A program made the position numbers and the translations under genes. Below, piece by piece: positions 52,332-62,101 of a stretch of DNA of 63,053 bases. Location of the stretch: positions 1 through 63,053 of the forward strand of contig WRII01000009.1 in the NCBI GenBank assembly GCA_009782825.1. The letters run 5' to 3'. This stretch comes from Peptococcaceae bacterium. GTDB taxonomy: Bacteria; Bacillota; Desulfitobacteriia; Desulfitobacteriales; Syntrophobotulaceae. The first letter of the stretch is position 1. The number at the start of each line of letters is the position of its first letter. The notes beneath the pieces were generated by a model. That model was given only the letters and a program-made list of their open reading frames with translations, was not told the origin of the DNA and searched no databases.

Positions 52332-54191
52332 TTACTTACATACCTTCTCGCAATAAAACGGCGAGCGTTTAGCCAATTCACTGTTCACATAGGATTCACC
52401 GTATTTTTCCAGAACCGTGGGAACTCCGGAAAATAGGTCTACTCCCATGCCCAGCTGTCCTCCAGGGATTTCCACGCCCATGGCAGCCAAGGTTGTCGGG
52501 AACATATCCATGGGAGTGAATATGCGGTTGTACGTGTTGGCTTTTTCCAGGGAGCTGTTGAAAATAAGATTATAAGTGGTTCTCTGATACTCCTGATCCA
52601 GATCCTTGAAAAAAGTGGCGTCCATACTGTTGTGATCGCCATATAGAACGACCACTGTATCTTCATAAAAATCCTGTTCTTGCAGCCATTGCATAAAGGC
52701 GTGCAGCTGCCGGCTGGCACAGGAGATCACATTAGCGTATTGTTCGTCGTAGTCAGCAGAACACAGGTCGCAAACATATCCATCCATAGCGTGAGTATCC
52801 ACAGTGAGCATGGTTAGGTTAAAGGGCTGATCTTCGGCGGCCAGAGCTGTAAGTTCTTGCTTGGCATAGTCATACAGCCTGGTGTCCTCAAATCCCCACC
52901 AAACGTGATAATCTTGGGGGATGATGCCGTCTTCCGCAGCTGTGGAATAGTCTTTGATGGTGTAATTACCGTGCTGGGTAAAATATTTTCCGCGCCCGGC
53001 AAAACTGGCATGGGATCCCACGAGATAGACCTGATTGTATTCCTCCTTATCCAGGGCTTCTCCTATGGTGTAAGCGCCAGGTAAAAGAACTTCATACTTG
53101 TCCATAGCATTCCATTGGGAATTATCAAGAGGCACAATAAAAGGCAGCCCGGAGGTTTGAGCCACAGTGGAGCCAAAGGTAAAGGTGCAGCTGTAAAGGG
53201 GGACGGCGCCCCCGAGAAGATTGCCGGTATTGGAAAAGCTTACACTATCCGGATCTTGGGCGAAAGCGGTCAGCTCAGGGATGAGATTTTCGCCCATCGC
53301 CCCCCCCAGATCCGGGGTGGCATAGGTGTTTTCGATGGACTCCAACATAATATAAATGAGATTTTTCTTTTGCTCAGGAAAAGTAAGGGGCACGGTACGA
53401 GGGTCGGTATAGTTATCTTCCACAAAAGAGGATGTGGAAAAAAGGTAGGTGAAAGTATTCGCAAATCCCAAGCTATTGAAAGAGATCGCGAACAAAACGA
53501 TGGAAGCGGCACAGGAAACTAAAAGAGAGTGTTTCCTGAGGAAAGCTGTGGGAATAGGAAAGAAAGGCCGGCGTTTTGTTTTGCGCAAGAGAGTTTCTTG
53601 GGCGGCAATGGAATAGCTGTACAAGCTTCCTAAAAATGTGACAAAAAGGGCAAGCCAGACCAAAGCCGGAAGAACGGCGTCCTGTGCCAGCTGGGGGATG
53701 AAATTGGTATTCGCTCCCTCAAGGGGAACGCTCATCTGGAATATCAATTCACCCATCTGCAACGAACCAAACATGTCAATAATATTTTCAACAAGATAAT
53801 ACATAAACAAGCCTAGGAACAAAATGACGGAGGCAACAATGCATTTAACAATTTGGGCCTTTGTGCAGGCTGCAAAGAGTGAAGATTCGGCAAGAATACG
53901 CACTCTGTGCTGCGGTGTTAATGTCTTATAAAGAAGTATGATGACGAAGATTGTGAATAAGTACAGTAGTGTATATACGATGGTATCAGCTGCTATAAGA
54001 GTATCGCTTACTTCTGGAACGAGACTGCTTGGAGCAGCGGTCCCCGTCAACATACTGAAAAACATCAAAGTGACCAAAACCAGTGGCGCCAGGAGTAACG
54101 TATCTGGGGTACGTATCAGGTTTTTTCGGGTAGATAAGGTCAACGAGACAGTTACAGCGGCAGGAAACAAAAGACACACGAGCCCTGTCAT
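52332..54191 (-). CDS. LTA-synthase/sulfatase family phosphoglycerol transferase
   Basis: 619 residues. Five N-terminal membrane helices (to about residue 250), then an outside alkaline-phosphatase-fold domain: NLIYIMLESIENT, the nucleophile-region Thr in YSCTFTFGSTVAQTSGLP, LTVDTHAMDGY, VVVLYGDHNSMD. It is likely to transfer phosphoglycerol to a lipid or glycan. Compared with canonical LtaS (NxESF) the metal motif is ESIENT, so this is the broader family. Confidence 0.85.
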   Translation of the reverse strand: MTGLVCLLFPAAVTVSLTLSTRKNLIRTPDTLLLAPLVLVTLMFFSMLTGTAAPSSLVPEVSDTLIAADTIVYTLLYLFTIFVIILLYKTLTPQHRVRILAESSLFAACTKAQIVKCIVASVILFLGLFMYYLVENIIDMFGSLQMGELIFQMSVPLEGANTNFIPQLAQDAVLPALVWLALFVTFLGSLYSYSIAAQETLLRKTKRRPFFPIPTAFLRKHSLLVSCAASIVLFAISFNSLGFANTFTYLFSTSSFVEDNYTDPRTVPLTFPEQKKNLIYIMLESIENTYATPDLGGAMGENLIPELTAFAQDPDSVSFSNTGNLLGGAVPLYSCTFTFGSTVAQTSGLPFIVPLDNSQWNAMDKYEVLLPGAYTIGEALDKEEYNQVYLVGSHASFAGRGKYFTQHGNYTIKDYSTAAEDGIIPQDYHVWWGFEDTRLYDYAKQELTALAAEDQPFNLTMLTVDTHAMDGYVCDLCSADYDEQYANVISCASRQLHAFMQWLQEQDFYEDTVVVLYGDHNSMDATFFKDLDQEYQRTTYNLIFNSSLEKANTYNRIFTPMDMFPTTLAAMGVEIPGGQLGMGVDLFSGVPTVLEKYGESYVNSELAKRSPFYCEKVCK

Positions 54192-54363
54192 AGAGCACCC
54201 CCCTTATTCTGACTTTTTTCTTGTGTGGTACGAGTACTATTTTATCATATATTATCATATTTTGTATACAGAGAATTTACGGAGAATTTACATAATTTAC
54301 AGAAGCCTAATTTACAGATGGCAGAGAATGACAGTCGTACTCATAAAAATCCCGAGGGGCTGT

Positions 54364-54511
54364 TACAGAAAGGATAAAGATGCGAAAAATTCGCATCTTT
54401 ATCCTTTCTGTACAAACGCTGTTCATCTTGAACAGCATAAAAGTTCGCGGGACAAATAACTGTGCAAGGCGAATACTTTTGCCTGCTTTTATGCAAAAGT
54501 ATTCGCCTTGC
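54364..54511. repeat. Cluster of three perfect hairpins
   Basis: Stem 1: 23 bp, 54364-54386 with 54390-54412, three-base loop. Stem 2: GCTGTTCA/TGAACAGC (54418-54425 and 54429-54436). Stem 3: 19 bp, GCAAGGCGAATACTTTTGC (54464-54482) with 54493-54511. They lie between the LiaF-like stop and the start of the LtaS-like gene. Stem 3 probably ends the LiaF-like unit; three long stems in a row are unusual. Confidence 0.75.
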
Positions 54512-54519
54512 AACAGAAT

Positions 54520-55278
54520 CTAAATATAGCGAACTTCGATGCTGCCGAAGGAAACGCTGCCATTGAGCGTCAGCTGAGGAGCATTTTCTGTGGGTGTGGC
54601 TAAAGGATTGTCAGTTTCCACACCGCTTAGGGTGCAGCTTAGGTTGCTGACAAGATTCCAAGTTTTGGGAATGAAGAGGACTATGGAGCCAAAACTGCAA
54701 TTCAAGATCGCTGTGGCGCCATCCGGTTTCAGCTGTGCCTGATCAAAGAAAACTTGAAGTTCGCCAAAGTTACAGTCCAGATGTACGGTTTCCAGACAAG
54801 CAGCGTGAAGGTAGCGACTGACAGATCCAAAATGTACGCTGACAGAAGGGTTATTGTCGTTGCCGCCATCTTCGATATGCGTCCGGGAATGATGGTGATG
54901 CTTGTGAAATTCGTTCCCTGAACTGTGTGAATAGGTGTGCCGGTTGACATGGGTGTGTTTGCGGGGAAGCAGGATTGCGAGGCCGATAGAGGCAAAAACG
55001 GCGGCTAAAACAAGAGCCCACCATTGCACGTTAGGCCAATTGAGCGGTCCCTGAAAAATGATGTACAGTACCGCGAGAGGAATGGGAAGCGGGGCGAAGG
55101 CCAGATGTGTAATACATTGAACGGCGAATGCCAGGGCCAACGCGGCGACGATGATGCTGCCAATGCCGATGTTCACAAAACCGTTGAATTGATTTGTTAA
55201 GACAAAGGCGGCGATAAGCAGCATGAAGGTACCCCATATCCAGTGGGAAAATCTTATAGAATAGAATTTAGATGACAT
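54520..55278 (-). CDS. LiaF-like membrane protein with His-rich linker
   Basis: 252 residues. Four N-terminal helices (DUF5668-like), a linker around residues 108-140 with many His (HTHVNRHTYSHS; FHKHHHHSRTHIED), then a LiaF/DUF2154-type C-terminal domain (VHLDCNFGELQVFFD; LNCSFGSIVLFIPKTW). It sits after a LytTR regulator gene; such pairs form one-component membrane-stress modules. The His run may bind metal. Confidence 0.8.
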   Translation of the reverse strand: MSSKFYSIRFSHWIWGTFMLLIAAFVLTNQFNGFVNIGIGSIIVAALALAFAVQCITHLAFAPLPIPLAVLYIIFQGPLNWPNVQWWALVLAAVFASIGLAILLPRKHTHVNRHTYSHSSGNEFHKHHHHSRTHIEDGGNDNNPSVSVHFGSVSRYLHAACLETVHLDCNFGELQVFFDQAQLKPDGATAILNCSFGSIVLFIPKTWNLVSNLSCTLSGVETDNPLATPTENAPQLTLNGSVSFGSIEVRYI

Positions 55279-55379
55279 TTTTTACACCCCGTTCTTAATG
55301 GATTTGGTTCTTTAATAGGTTTCGTTCTTGAAGAGGCTTCGTTCTTTAATGGAGATCGTTCTTTAATGGAGATCGCATT

Positions 55380-55829
55380 TTACTGATTCCGTTCGCTCAT
55401 TTTTTCTTTGAGAGCTTTGTAATAGTGCCGTGAAACGTAAACCTGCTTGTGACTTCCGGCGAATCTGACTTGGCTGGACGACGTCAGATTGCGGCTAATG
55501 GCGTAAATACATGATGTATTGACGATAATGCCTTTGGCCGCGCGAACAAAAACATGAGGCAGCAGGGTTTCGAGTTCATATAATCGATGCTTGACCCTGA
55601 AAGCGTCGTTGACGGTGTGGGCATAGACGTGTTCGCTGTCGGTTTCAAAAAATAGGATTTCGTCTAACGGAAAATAGAATTCCTGCTGTTCTTTATAAAA
55701 TATCAGCTTGGGGGCGGACAGACTTTGGATATAGGCTTGGAGTTTTTGCACGGTATTATCCACGCGGCCGCAGCGAATAATTACCTCGTTTTCCGGGAGT
55801 CCGTCAGAGATTTCGATACGCAGTTTCAC
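55380..55829 (-). CDS. LytTR-domain transcription regulator
   Basis: 149 residues. The C-terminal 95 residues form a LytTR DNA-binding domain (EILFFETDSEHVYAHT; FVRAAKGIIVNTSCIYAI). The short N-terminus has no receiver domain. It resembles the LytTR regulators paired with small inhibitory membrane proteins in Firmicutes; the LiaF-like gene follows 101 bases later, past a CGTTCTTTAATGGAGAT tandem repeat. Confidence 0.85.
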   Translation of the reverse strand: MKLRIEISDGLPENEVIIRCGRVDNTVQKLQAYIQSLSAPKLIFYKEQQEFYFPLDEILFFETDSEHVYAHTVNDAFRVKHRLYELETLLPHVFVRAAKGIIVNTSCIYAISRNLTSSSQVRFAGSHKQVYVSRHYYKALKEKMSERNQ

Positions 55830-55846
55830 ACGCTGCTCACCTCCGT

Positions 55847-55976
55847 CAGGTATGCCGTTTCATGCAGGTATGCCGTTTCATGCAGGTATGCCGTTTCATG
55901 CAGGTATGCTGTTTCATGCAGGTATGCTGTTTCATGCGCTTCTGAATGCCTTCTTACGCTTCTGAATACCTTCTTA
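55847..55976. repeat. 18-bp x5 and 20-bp x2 tandem arrays
   Basis: Five exact or near-exact copies of CAGGTATGCCGTTTCATG (55847-55936), then two copies of a CGCTTCTGAATGCCTTCTTA-type unit (55937-55976). There are no spacers, so this is not CRISPR. The array sits upstream of the LytTR gene and downstream of nothing on the plus strand. The remainder up to gltX (56212) shows no gene. Confidence 0.9.
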
Positions 55977-56212
55977 CCCCCGTCAGACAATTGCATTATA
56001 TCAAGAAGCCTGAGGGCTTACAATAACTGAAAGGCAACAGGGTGAATCGGGTCGGTAAGTGGTAGGGAAATGAGGGGTGAGAGGGATATGAAGATATATG
56101 AAGAGATCAACTAACTTGATATTTACTGAGAGATATGAAAAAATACATACATAACTTGAAGGCTCAACACTACGTGATCAACACTTATAGGATTAGGAGG
56201 AAAGATATAGTT

Positions 56213-57721
56213 ATGAAGGTGCGTGTGCGTTTTGCGCCGAGCCCCACCGGGTTATTGCATATAGGGGGGGCGCGTTCGGCGTTATTTAATTATTTGTATG
56301 CGGCGGGGAGTGGGGGAGGCTTGGTTTTGCGCAGTGAGGATACGGATCGGGAACGATCCCGTGTTGAGTATGAGGAGAGCATTGCCGATGCTTTGGACTG
56401 GCTTGGTATCGCGTGGCAGGAGGGACTTCGCGTGGGCGGAGAGTGTGCGCCTTACCGCCAGAGTGAACGATTGGAGGTTTACCAACGCTATGTTGAAAAG
56501 ATGGCGGCCCAGGGCTATGTGTATGAATGTTTTTGCTCGGAAGAGGAGCTGGAGGCTGAGCGGCAGGAATTGATGGCTCGGGGGGAGCTGCCTCGTTATC
56601 TGGGCCGGTGTGCTGGCTTGACGCCAGAGGAGAAACAGGATAAACGCGATCAGGGGATGATTCCGTCTTTGCGTTTTCAGGTGCGCCCGGGGGATCCTGT
56701 GGTGATTGAGGATCAGGTGCGGGGAGAAGTCGTGTTTGACAGGGAGGGTATAGGGGATTTTATTATTGTGAAGTCTGATGGCCTGCCGACTTATAATTTT
56801 GCTGTGGTGGTGGATGACCTGGAGATGAATATTACCCATGTTATCCGGGGGGAAGAGCATTTATCTAATACGCCGCGTCAGGTGCTTATTTTTGAGGCTT
56901 TAGATGAAACGCCGCCGCAATTTGCCCATATTTCTCTCATCCTCAATGATCACGGGAAGAAGATGACAAAACGTGATGGGGATACGGCGGTGGCTGACTA
57001 TAGGGAGAAGGGGTATCTGCCTGAGGCTCTGATCAATTTTGTTGGCTTACTGGGCTGGTCGCCCCCGGGAGAAAAGGAAATCCTGACGATTGATGAACTG
57101 ATAGAGCTGTTTTCCTTGGAGCGTGTGTCTAAAGCTCCGGCGGTTTTTGATAAGAATAAGCTTGATTTTTTCAATGCCCATTATATTAGAGAGTGTTCTG
57201 GCGAGCGTTTGGCGGAGCTGATTTTTCCGTTTATTCGGACAAAGTTGGCGGAACAGGAAGACTTGTCCCAAAAGGACTTCCTACAGGGTTCATTTTCTGG
57301 GGAGGGTGTTGCCGGCGGGCAGATCCCTTCTCCATGGCTCATCGCTTTCGCGGAGACGATTCAAGAAAAAATCAAGACTCTGGCTGAGGCTCGGGATTTT
57401 GTGGATGTGCTTTGCGGGCCCCATGTGGGGGACTTGGATGAAGAAGCCCGGGAGGTTTTGCGAGGATCTGCGGTGGGTGTGGTGCGGGAGGCTTTCCGGA
57501 GCCGGCTGGAAGGGGTGTCGGAACTCGATGGGGTTCGGGTGAAGTCGATTCTCAAACAGTTGGGGAAAGATCTGGGCCTGAAGGGTAAGGATATTTTTAT
57601 GCCGCTGCGTGTCAGTGTCACGGGTCAGATGCATGGACCGGATCTGGATCGGGTGTTTGCGCTGCTGGGTGTGGAGAATATTTTGGCGCGGATGGGAGAG
57701 ACGGAGAAGTATCTAAGCTAA
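56213..57721 (+). CDS. gltX: Glutamyl-tRNA synthetase
   Basis: 502 residues from ATG 56213; AGGAGG lies 12 bases upstream. Class I signatures: [19 protein letters not shown] (HIGH-like) and [12 protein letters not shown] (KMSKS-like). Full length with the anticodon-binding end. It charges tRNA-Glu (and perhaps tRNA-Gln). The cysS start follows after 25 bases. Confidence 0.95.
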   Translation: MKVRVRFAPSPTGLLHIGGARSALFNYLYAAGSGGGLVLRSEDTDRERSRVEYEESIADALDWLGIAWQEGLRVGGECAPYRQSERLEVYQRYVEKMAAQGYVYECFCSEEELEAERQELMARGELPRYLGRCAGLTPEEKQDKRDQGMIPSLRFQVRPGDPVVIEDQVRGEVVFDREGIGDFIIVKSDGLPTYNFAVVVDDLEMNITHVIRGEEHLSNTPRQVLIFEALDETPPQFAHISLILNDHGKKMTKRDGDTAVADYREKGYLPEALINFVGLLGWSPPGEKEILTIDELIELFSLERVSKAPAVFDKNKLDFFNAHYIRECSGERLAELIFPFIRTKLAEQEDLSQKDFLQGSFSGEGVAGGQIPSPWLIAFAETIQEKIKTLAEARDFVDVLCGPHVGDLDEEAREVLRGSAVGVVREAFRSRLEGVSELDGVRVKSILKQLGKDLGLKGKDIFMPLRVSVTGQMHGPDLDRVFALLGVENILARMGETEKYLS

Positions 57722-57746
57722 CCAGCGGAGACTAGGAGGAAATACA

Positions 57747-59450
57747 ATGAGACTCTATAATACATTGACGCGGCAGAAGGAAGAATTCATCCCGCGCAAG
57801 GCTGGGGAAGTTTCTATGTATGGGTGTGGGCCGACAACATACAATTATTTTCATTTGGGCAATGCCCGCATGCTTGTGGTTTTTGATATGATCCGGCGCT
57901 ATTTTTTGTATCGCGGGTATCAGGTGACATATGTGCAGAATTTTACGGATGTTGATGACAAAATTATTGCGCGGGCCGCGGAGGAAAATAGGTCGGCCCA
58001 GGCGGTAGCGGAGTTTTATATTCAAGAGTATTTTAAAGATGCTCAGGCATTGAATATTATGCCGGCCAGCATCCATCCCAAGGCTACTGAGCATGTTGAT
58101 GATATGATTGAGATGATCCGGGTCTTGGAAGAGAAGGGCCTGGCTTATGCGGTGGGGGGCGACGTTTATTTTGCTGTAACCCGTTATGAGCCTTACGGCA
58201 GGCTGTCCGGGCGGTCTCTGGAAGATATGCGCGCGGGGGAACGTGTTGAGGTTGATGAACGCAAGGAAAATCCGATGGATTTTGCCCTGTGGAAAAAATC
58301 GGCGCCGGGAGAGCCGTCTTGGCAGAGTCCGTGGGGGATGGGCCGGCCGGGCTGGCATATTGAGTGTTCGGCAATGTCGCATAAGTATCTGGGGCCGGAA
58401 TTTGATATTCATGGCGGGGGCGGGGATTTGGTGTTTCCGCACCATGAGAATGAAGTGGCCCAGTCGGAGGCTTTTATGGAGGGGCAGTACTGTGCGCGCT
58501 ATTGGATGCATAATGCTTTTATTACGGTGAAGAGCAGTGATGAAGATGAGAAGGAAGAAAAAATGTCTAAGTCGCTGAAGAATTTTTTTCTGGTGCGGGA
58601 TGTACTGCAAAAGTTTAGCGGAGAAGTGATCCGTTTTTATCTGTTGAGTACCCATTATCGGAGTCCGGCTCTCTTTGACCAGGAAAAACTGGAAATGGCG
58701 GCGAAGGGGCTGGAACGTCTCAAAACCAGTGTGCGCTTGGCAGATGAACGCTTGGCAGATGAGTGCTTGGCAGATGAGTGCTTGGCAGATGAGCGCTTGC
58801 CTAAAGGTCAAGCGGAGGGAGGCGGGATCGATGAAGGTTTGCCCCTTGTGCCCAGTGATGGCGATCTTCAGGAAGAGGCAAGTTTGGTGTGCCGCGTTCG
58901 TCAGCACTTCGAAGGGGCAATGGAGGATGACTTCAATTCGGCCCAGGCTTTTGGAGTGTTGTTTGACTTGGCCCGGGATATTAACTCGGCTGTGAGTCAG
59001 CCGGAGGCGATTGTGGGTTTAGCGGTCATGCGAGAGACTTTGGTGGATCTGGCAGATGTTCTGGGGTTCGATATTACGACGGCTCAGGATCAGAATGATG
59101 CCTCTGAGGCCTCAATAGATGGGGTTATGGATATTATTCTGGAGTTGTATGGGCGGGCTCAGAGCAATGGGGATGAGGAAATGGCACAGGTGATCCGGCA
59201 GAAATGTCTGGGCATGGGGGTAGATGTGGACGATGTGGACGCTGCGCAGACTATTCTGGTGTCGGCACAGGCTGCTGGTGTTAATAGGGCGCTTGTCATG
59301 GATGTTCTGCTGGAATTGCGCAGCCGGGCCCGGAGTGCCAAAAATTGGGCGGCGGCTGATCTGATTCGGGATCGCTGTAAGGCGGATGGGATTGTTATTG
59401 AAGATACGCGGGATGGGGTGCGGTGGTATGCTGTTGAGGGTTGTCTGTGA
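57747..59450 (+). CDS. cysS: Cysteinyl-tRNA synthetase with repeat insert
   Basis: 567 residues, longer than the usual 460-480. [15 protein letters not shown] (HIGH region and Zn Cys) and [10 protein letters not shown] are intact, with Zn ligands in WHIECSAMS and HHENE. Near residue 331-352 an insert of [10 protein letters not shown] repeats (15-bp unit) follows the catalytic part. The C-terminal tail is extended and contains [21 protein letters not shown], the normal DALR end. AGGAGG precedes the ATG. Confidence 0.95.
   Translation: MRLYNTLTRQKEEFIPRKAGEVSMYGCGPTTYNYFHLGNARMLVVFDMIRRYFLYRGYQVTYVQNFTDVDDKIIARAAEENRSAQAVAEFYIQEYFKDAQALNIMPASIHPKATEHVDDMIEMIRVLEEKGLAYAVGGDVYFAVTRYEPYGRLSGRSLEDMRAGERVEVDERKENPMDFALWKKSAPGEPSWQSPWGMGRPGWHIECSAMSHKYLGPEFDIHGGGGDLVFPHHENEVAQSEAFMEGQYCARYWMHNAFITVKSSDEDEKEEKMSKSLKNFFLVRDVLQKFSGEVIRFYLLSTHYRSPALFDQEKLEMAAKGLERLKTSVRLADERLADECLADECLADERLPKGQAEGGGIDEGLPLVPSDGDLQEEASLVCRVRQHFEGAMEDDFNSAQAFGVLFDLARDINSAVSQPEAIVGLAVMRETLVDLADVLGFDITTAQDQNDASEASIDGVMDIILELYGRAQSNGDEEMAQVIRQKCLGMGVDVDDVDAAQTILVSAQAAGVNRALVMDVLLELRSRARSAKNWAAADLIRDRCKADGIVIEDTRDGVRWYAVEGCL
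58737..58800 (+). repeat. 15-bp tandem repeat in cysS
   Basis: Four copies of a CTTGGCAGATGAGCG-like unit, encoding [10 protein letters not shown]. In frame, within the linker to the C-terminal helical domain. Confidence 0.85.
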
Positions 59451-59487
59451 GGGTTGGGAAACTGGCTACTAAGAGACTGTGACTAAT

Positions 59488-59561
59488 GCGGGCTAAGCCC
59501 GCAAGTGGTCAGTGATCAGTGGTTAGTGGTCAATATTGGATTTTCTTGTTTTTTATTGACG
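59488..59561 (-). repeat. Dispersed intergenic repeat, copy 2 (inverted)
   Basis: Reverse complement of the element at 50539-50604, with the same GCGGGC hairpin end, the GACCACT-type units and the AAAACAAGAAAATCCAATA segment. It follows cysS directly. Confidence 0.8.
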
Positions 59562-59676
59562 CTTCGCATCTGTAAGTTTACTAAGAGCGGGCTGCACCCG
59601 TTAGGGGTTAGCAGGGCCAGAACGACTTGTTTTTATTTGACATTACGAGTTCCTAACAGACCATAAGGAGATTATC

Positions 59677-61575
59677 ATGCAGCAAGAGTTAATGAAACTA
59701 TTTCATACAAAAGAATTCTGGCTGAGATATTTTTGGATTTTGGAAGACGACTTTTCGTATGAATTATTGGATGAACAGCCAATTAAGTTTTTCTTATCCA
59801 ATGAATTTTGTTTATCTATTGATCCTGGACATGATTTCTCATATATTTCCTTTGTCCTTAAATATAATCAGGAAGAATTTGAGATTGCTTGGGATGATCA
59901 AGCACATCCGATTCCTTTTGTCTTTCGATATGACGAATTTAATATCCTCACAACAAGAATTTCCGAGATTAATCACCTGGATGAGTGGATCGCAAAATTG
60001 CTATTGATTAGATTTGTCGGGGCAGATAATTTATCTGAGTTTCAACAGATTATACAATTGCAATATGATTTGCTGAAGTCGTCTCAATTGTATTCTGAGC
60101 AAGAATTGGATTCGTGTAAACAAAGGCTGGATCAAGCTGCGGTTTACTGGCGGAATTATGGAAGAGATGCTCAATGGGTTGTAGATCCTACTAACGGCAA
60201 AGGTTGGCTTTACAAGGGTGAGGATGCCTATTCTCTAAGAAGTTTTGATAATACAGAGACTGATAATACAGAGACTGATAATACAGAGACTGATAATACA
60301 GAGACTGATAATACAGAGACTGATAATACAGAGACTGGGTTCCCATTTCCCTTGTGGAACAGATTAATCGAACAATGTAAGCTTAATGAGCCATTAATTG
60401 AGAACATTTGTGAACCTGATCAACAGGATTCCCTTCCTCGAGAAATGGATATTAACGTTTTCGATGGAGTCAAGAAATCAATATCAACAAATCATTGTGG
60501 AGAAGATCTTGTTCCGATATGCATAAGCGGGAAATGGGGTTACATTAATGGCAAAGGTGAAATGGTAATTCCGCCAAGGTTTCTGTGGGCGTGGGAATTT
60601 GCCACTAATGACTTGGCTACGGTTGAAGAAAAGGGGAAATGGGGTTACATTAATGTCAAGGGTGAGACAGTGATACCGCTGATGTTTGAGAGTGCAGGAC
60701 CTTTTGCTGACAATAACCTGGCGGCAATCCAGGATAACAAAAAATGGGGCTACATTAATGCCAAAGGTGAGGTGGTAATTGCCCCAAGATTTGAACTTGC
60801 ATGGCCTTTTTCCAATGGTTTGGCACCAGTCCGGGTAAATGGAAAATGGGGTTATATCAATGATGAAGGTGAGATGATGATTCCAGCGAAGTATCAGGTG
60901 GCCAAGTGCTTTGCTGGAAATGGACTGGCTGTTGTCAATGAAGACTGGCTTCATATAATAGAAGAATCTGATGAATTTCGTGTAACCAGTGTAAAAGAAA
61001 AATTCAGGTATATTGACACCAATGGCGAAACTGTGATTCCACCAAAGTTCGCATGCGCATGGGGATTTGCTTCCAATGGTCTGGCAAAGGTTGAGGTGGA
61101 TCGTCAACATGGTTACATTAATGCTAAGGGCGAAATGGTGATTTCGCCAAGGTTTGAGTATGCATTGGATTTTGATGCTCATGGTTTAGCGGGGGTCTAT
61201 GAAAACGGAAAATGGGGTTTCATTAATTCCGGAGGTGTGATGACCATTTCGCCAAGGTTTGAGTATGTTCTAAATTTTGCTGCTAATGGGTTGGCTGCTG
61301 TTAAGGAGAACGGAAAATATGGCTATATCAATACTAAGGGTGAAATGGTGGTTCCACCAAGATTTGAAGATGCAAAGGATTTTGCATCCAATGGTTTGGC
61401 AATGGTTTCGGAAGACTGGAAAGAGGGATACATTAATGAGAAAGGCCAAACGGTTGTTTTTATAGATAAAGCAGGGGGCAGCAAAGTCTTAAGGAACGGT
61501 GATGGTGAGATAGTGTGGCAGAAGGGAAAAGGATTAACCAAGAAGAACTCAAAAAAATTATATTGTAGGAGCTAG
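59677..61575 (+). CDS. WG-repeat protein
   Basis: 632 residues. The N-terminal 190 residues are an uncharacterised helical domain. Residues 191-220 are six DNTET repeats. From about residue 275 there are nine or ten WG beta repeats of the form KWGYINxKGEMVIPPRF. WG repeats are thought to make protein-binding propeller-like surfaces; no enzyme activity is implied. No signal peptide. AAGGAG precedes the ATG. It is inserted between cysS and mrnC, which are normally adjacent, and its DNA is visibly more AT-rich. Confidence 0.88.
   Translation: MQQELMKLFHTKEFWLRYFWILEDDFSYELLDEQPIKFFLSNEFCLSIDPGHDFSYISFVLKYNQEEFEIAWDDQAHPIPFVFRYDEFNILTTRISEINHLDEWIAKLLLIRFVGADNLSEFQQIIQLQYDLLKSSQLYSEQELDSCKQRLDQAAVYWRNYGRDAQWVVDPTNGKGWLYKGEDAYSLRSFDNTETDNTETDNTETDNTETDNTETDNTETGFPFPLWNRLIEQCKLNEPLIENICEPDQQDSLPREMDINVFDGVKKSISTNHCGEDLVPICISGKWGYINGKGEMVIPPRFLWAWEFATNDLATVEEKGKWGYINVKGETVIPLMFESAGPFADNNLAAIQDNKKWGYINAKGEVVIAPRFELAWPFSNGLAPVRVNGKWGYINDEGEMMIPAKYQVAKCFAGNGLAVVNEDWLHIIEESDEFRVTSVKEKFRYIDTNGETVIPPKFACAWGFASNGLAKVEVDRQHGYINAKGEMVISPRFEYALDFDAHGLAGVYENGKWGFINSGGVMTISPRFEYVLNFAANGLAAVKENGKYGYINTKGEMVVPPRFEDAKDFASNGLAMVSEDWKEGYINEKGQTVVFIDKAGGSKVLRNGDGEIVWQKGKGLTKKNSKKLYCRS
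60247..60336 (+). repeat. Six exact 15-bp tandem repeats in the WG gene
   Basis: GATAATACAGAGACT repeated six times without a mismatch, encoding (DNTET)6. The identity points to recent expansion. Confidence 0.95.
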
Positions 61576-61588
61576 GCAGGTATTCTCT

Positions 61589-62101
61589 ATGAACCCCACG
61601 CAAAAAGACATGACTTTGAACGAAAATCCCAGAGAGTTTCATGGAAAGCCCAGCGAGCTTCCGGTGTTGACGTTGGCTTATATTGGCGATGCCGTGTATG
61701 AGATTTGGGTGCGCACTTATTTGATCAAAAAGGGCTTGGTGCGTGCCGATGAGCTGCATCATGCTGCTGTCCGCCTGGTTCAGGCGAAGGGACAAGCGGC
61801 TCTGATGAAAAGATTGCTGCCTGATCTTGATGAGGATGAACAGGCTGTATTTCGCCGTGGGCGCAATGCCAAAGGACAGCACCCGCGCCATGCTGATGTT
61901 TTGGCCTATAGGCATGCGACGGGGTTGGAAGCGCTGATTGGGTATCTGCATATGTCGGATCAGCAGGAGCGGCTGGCGGCTGTTTTTGCTAAAATTAATC
62001 ATATTATAGAAGTCAATGAGGAACCTGGTGTGGGAACCGATGGACAGCCTATTGGTAAAGATGAGGAAAAGGAGACAGAGGAAAGGGGGAGAGTTCTATG
62101 A
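61589..62101 (+). CDS. mrnC: Mini-ribonuclease III
   Basis: 170 residues. RNase III catalytic domain without a dsRNA-binding domain: LAYIGDAVYEIWVRTYLI, RRGRNAKGQHPRHADVLAYR, ALIGYLHM. It matures 23S rRNA ends in Firmicutes. A charged C-terminal tail of about 25 residues follows the domain. ATG 61589 (or 61610). It overlaps thyA by four bases. Confidence 0.93.
   Translation: MNPTQKDMTLNENPREFHGKPSELPVLTLAYIGDAVYEIWVRTYLIKKGLVRADELHHAAVRLVQAKGQAALMKRLLPDLDEDEQAVFRRGRNAKGQHPRHADVLAYRHATGLEALIGYLHMSDQQERLAAVFAKINHIIEVNEEPGVGTDGQPIGKDEEKETEERGRVL

Noticed and set aside
55847-55936. CRISPR array
   Set aside because: Units are directly adjacent with no spacers and there are no cas genes in the window.
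55725-56030. Plus-strand frame with five RYAVSC repeats
   Set aside because: It only translates the 18-bp intergenic array, has no ribosome site and overlaps the LytTR gene antisense.
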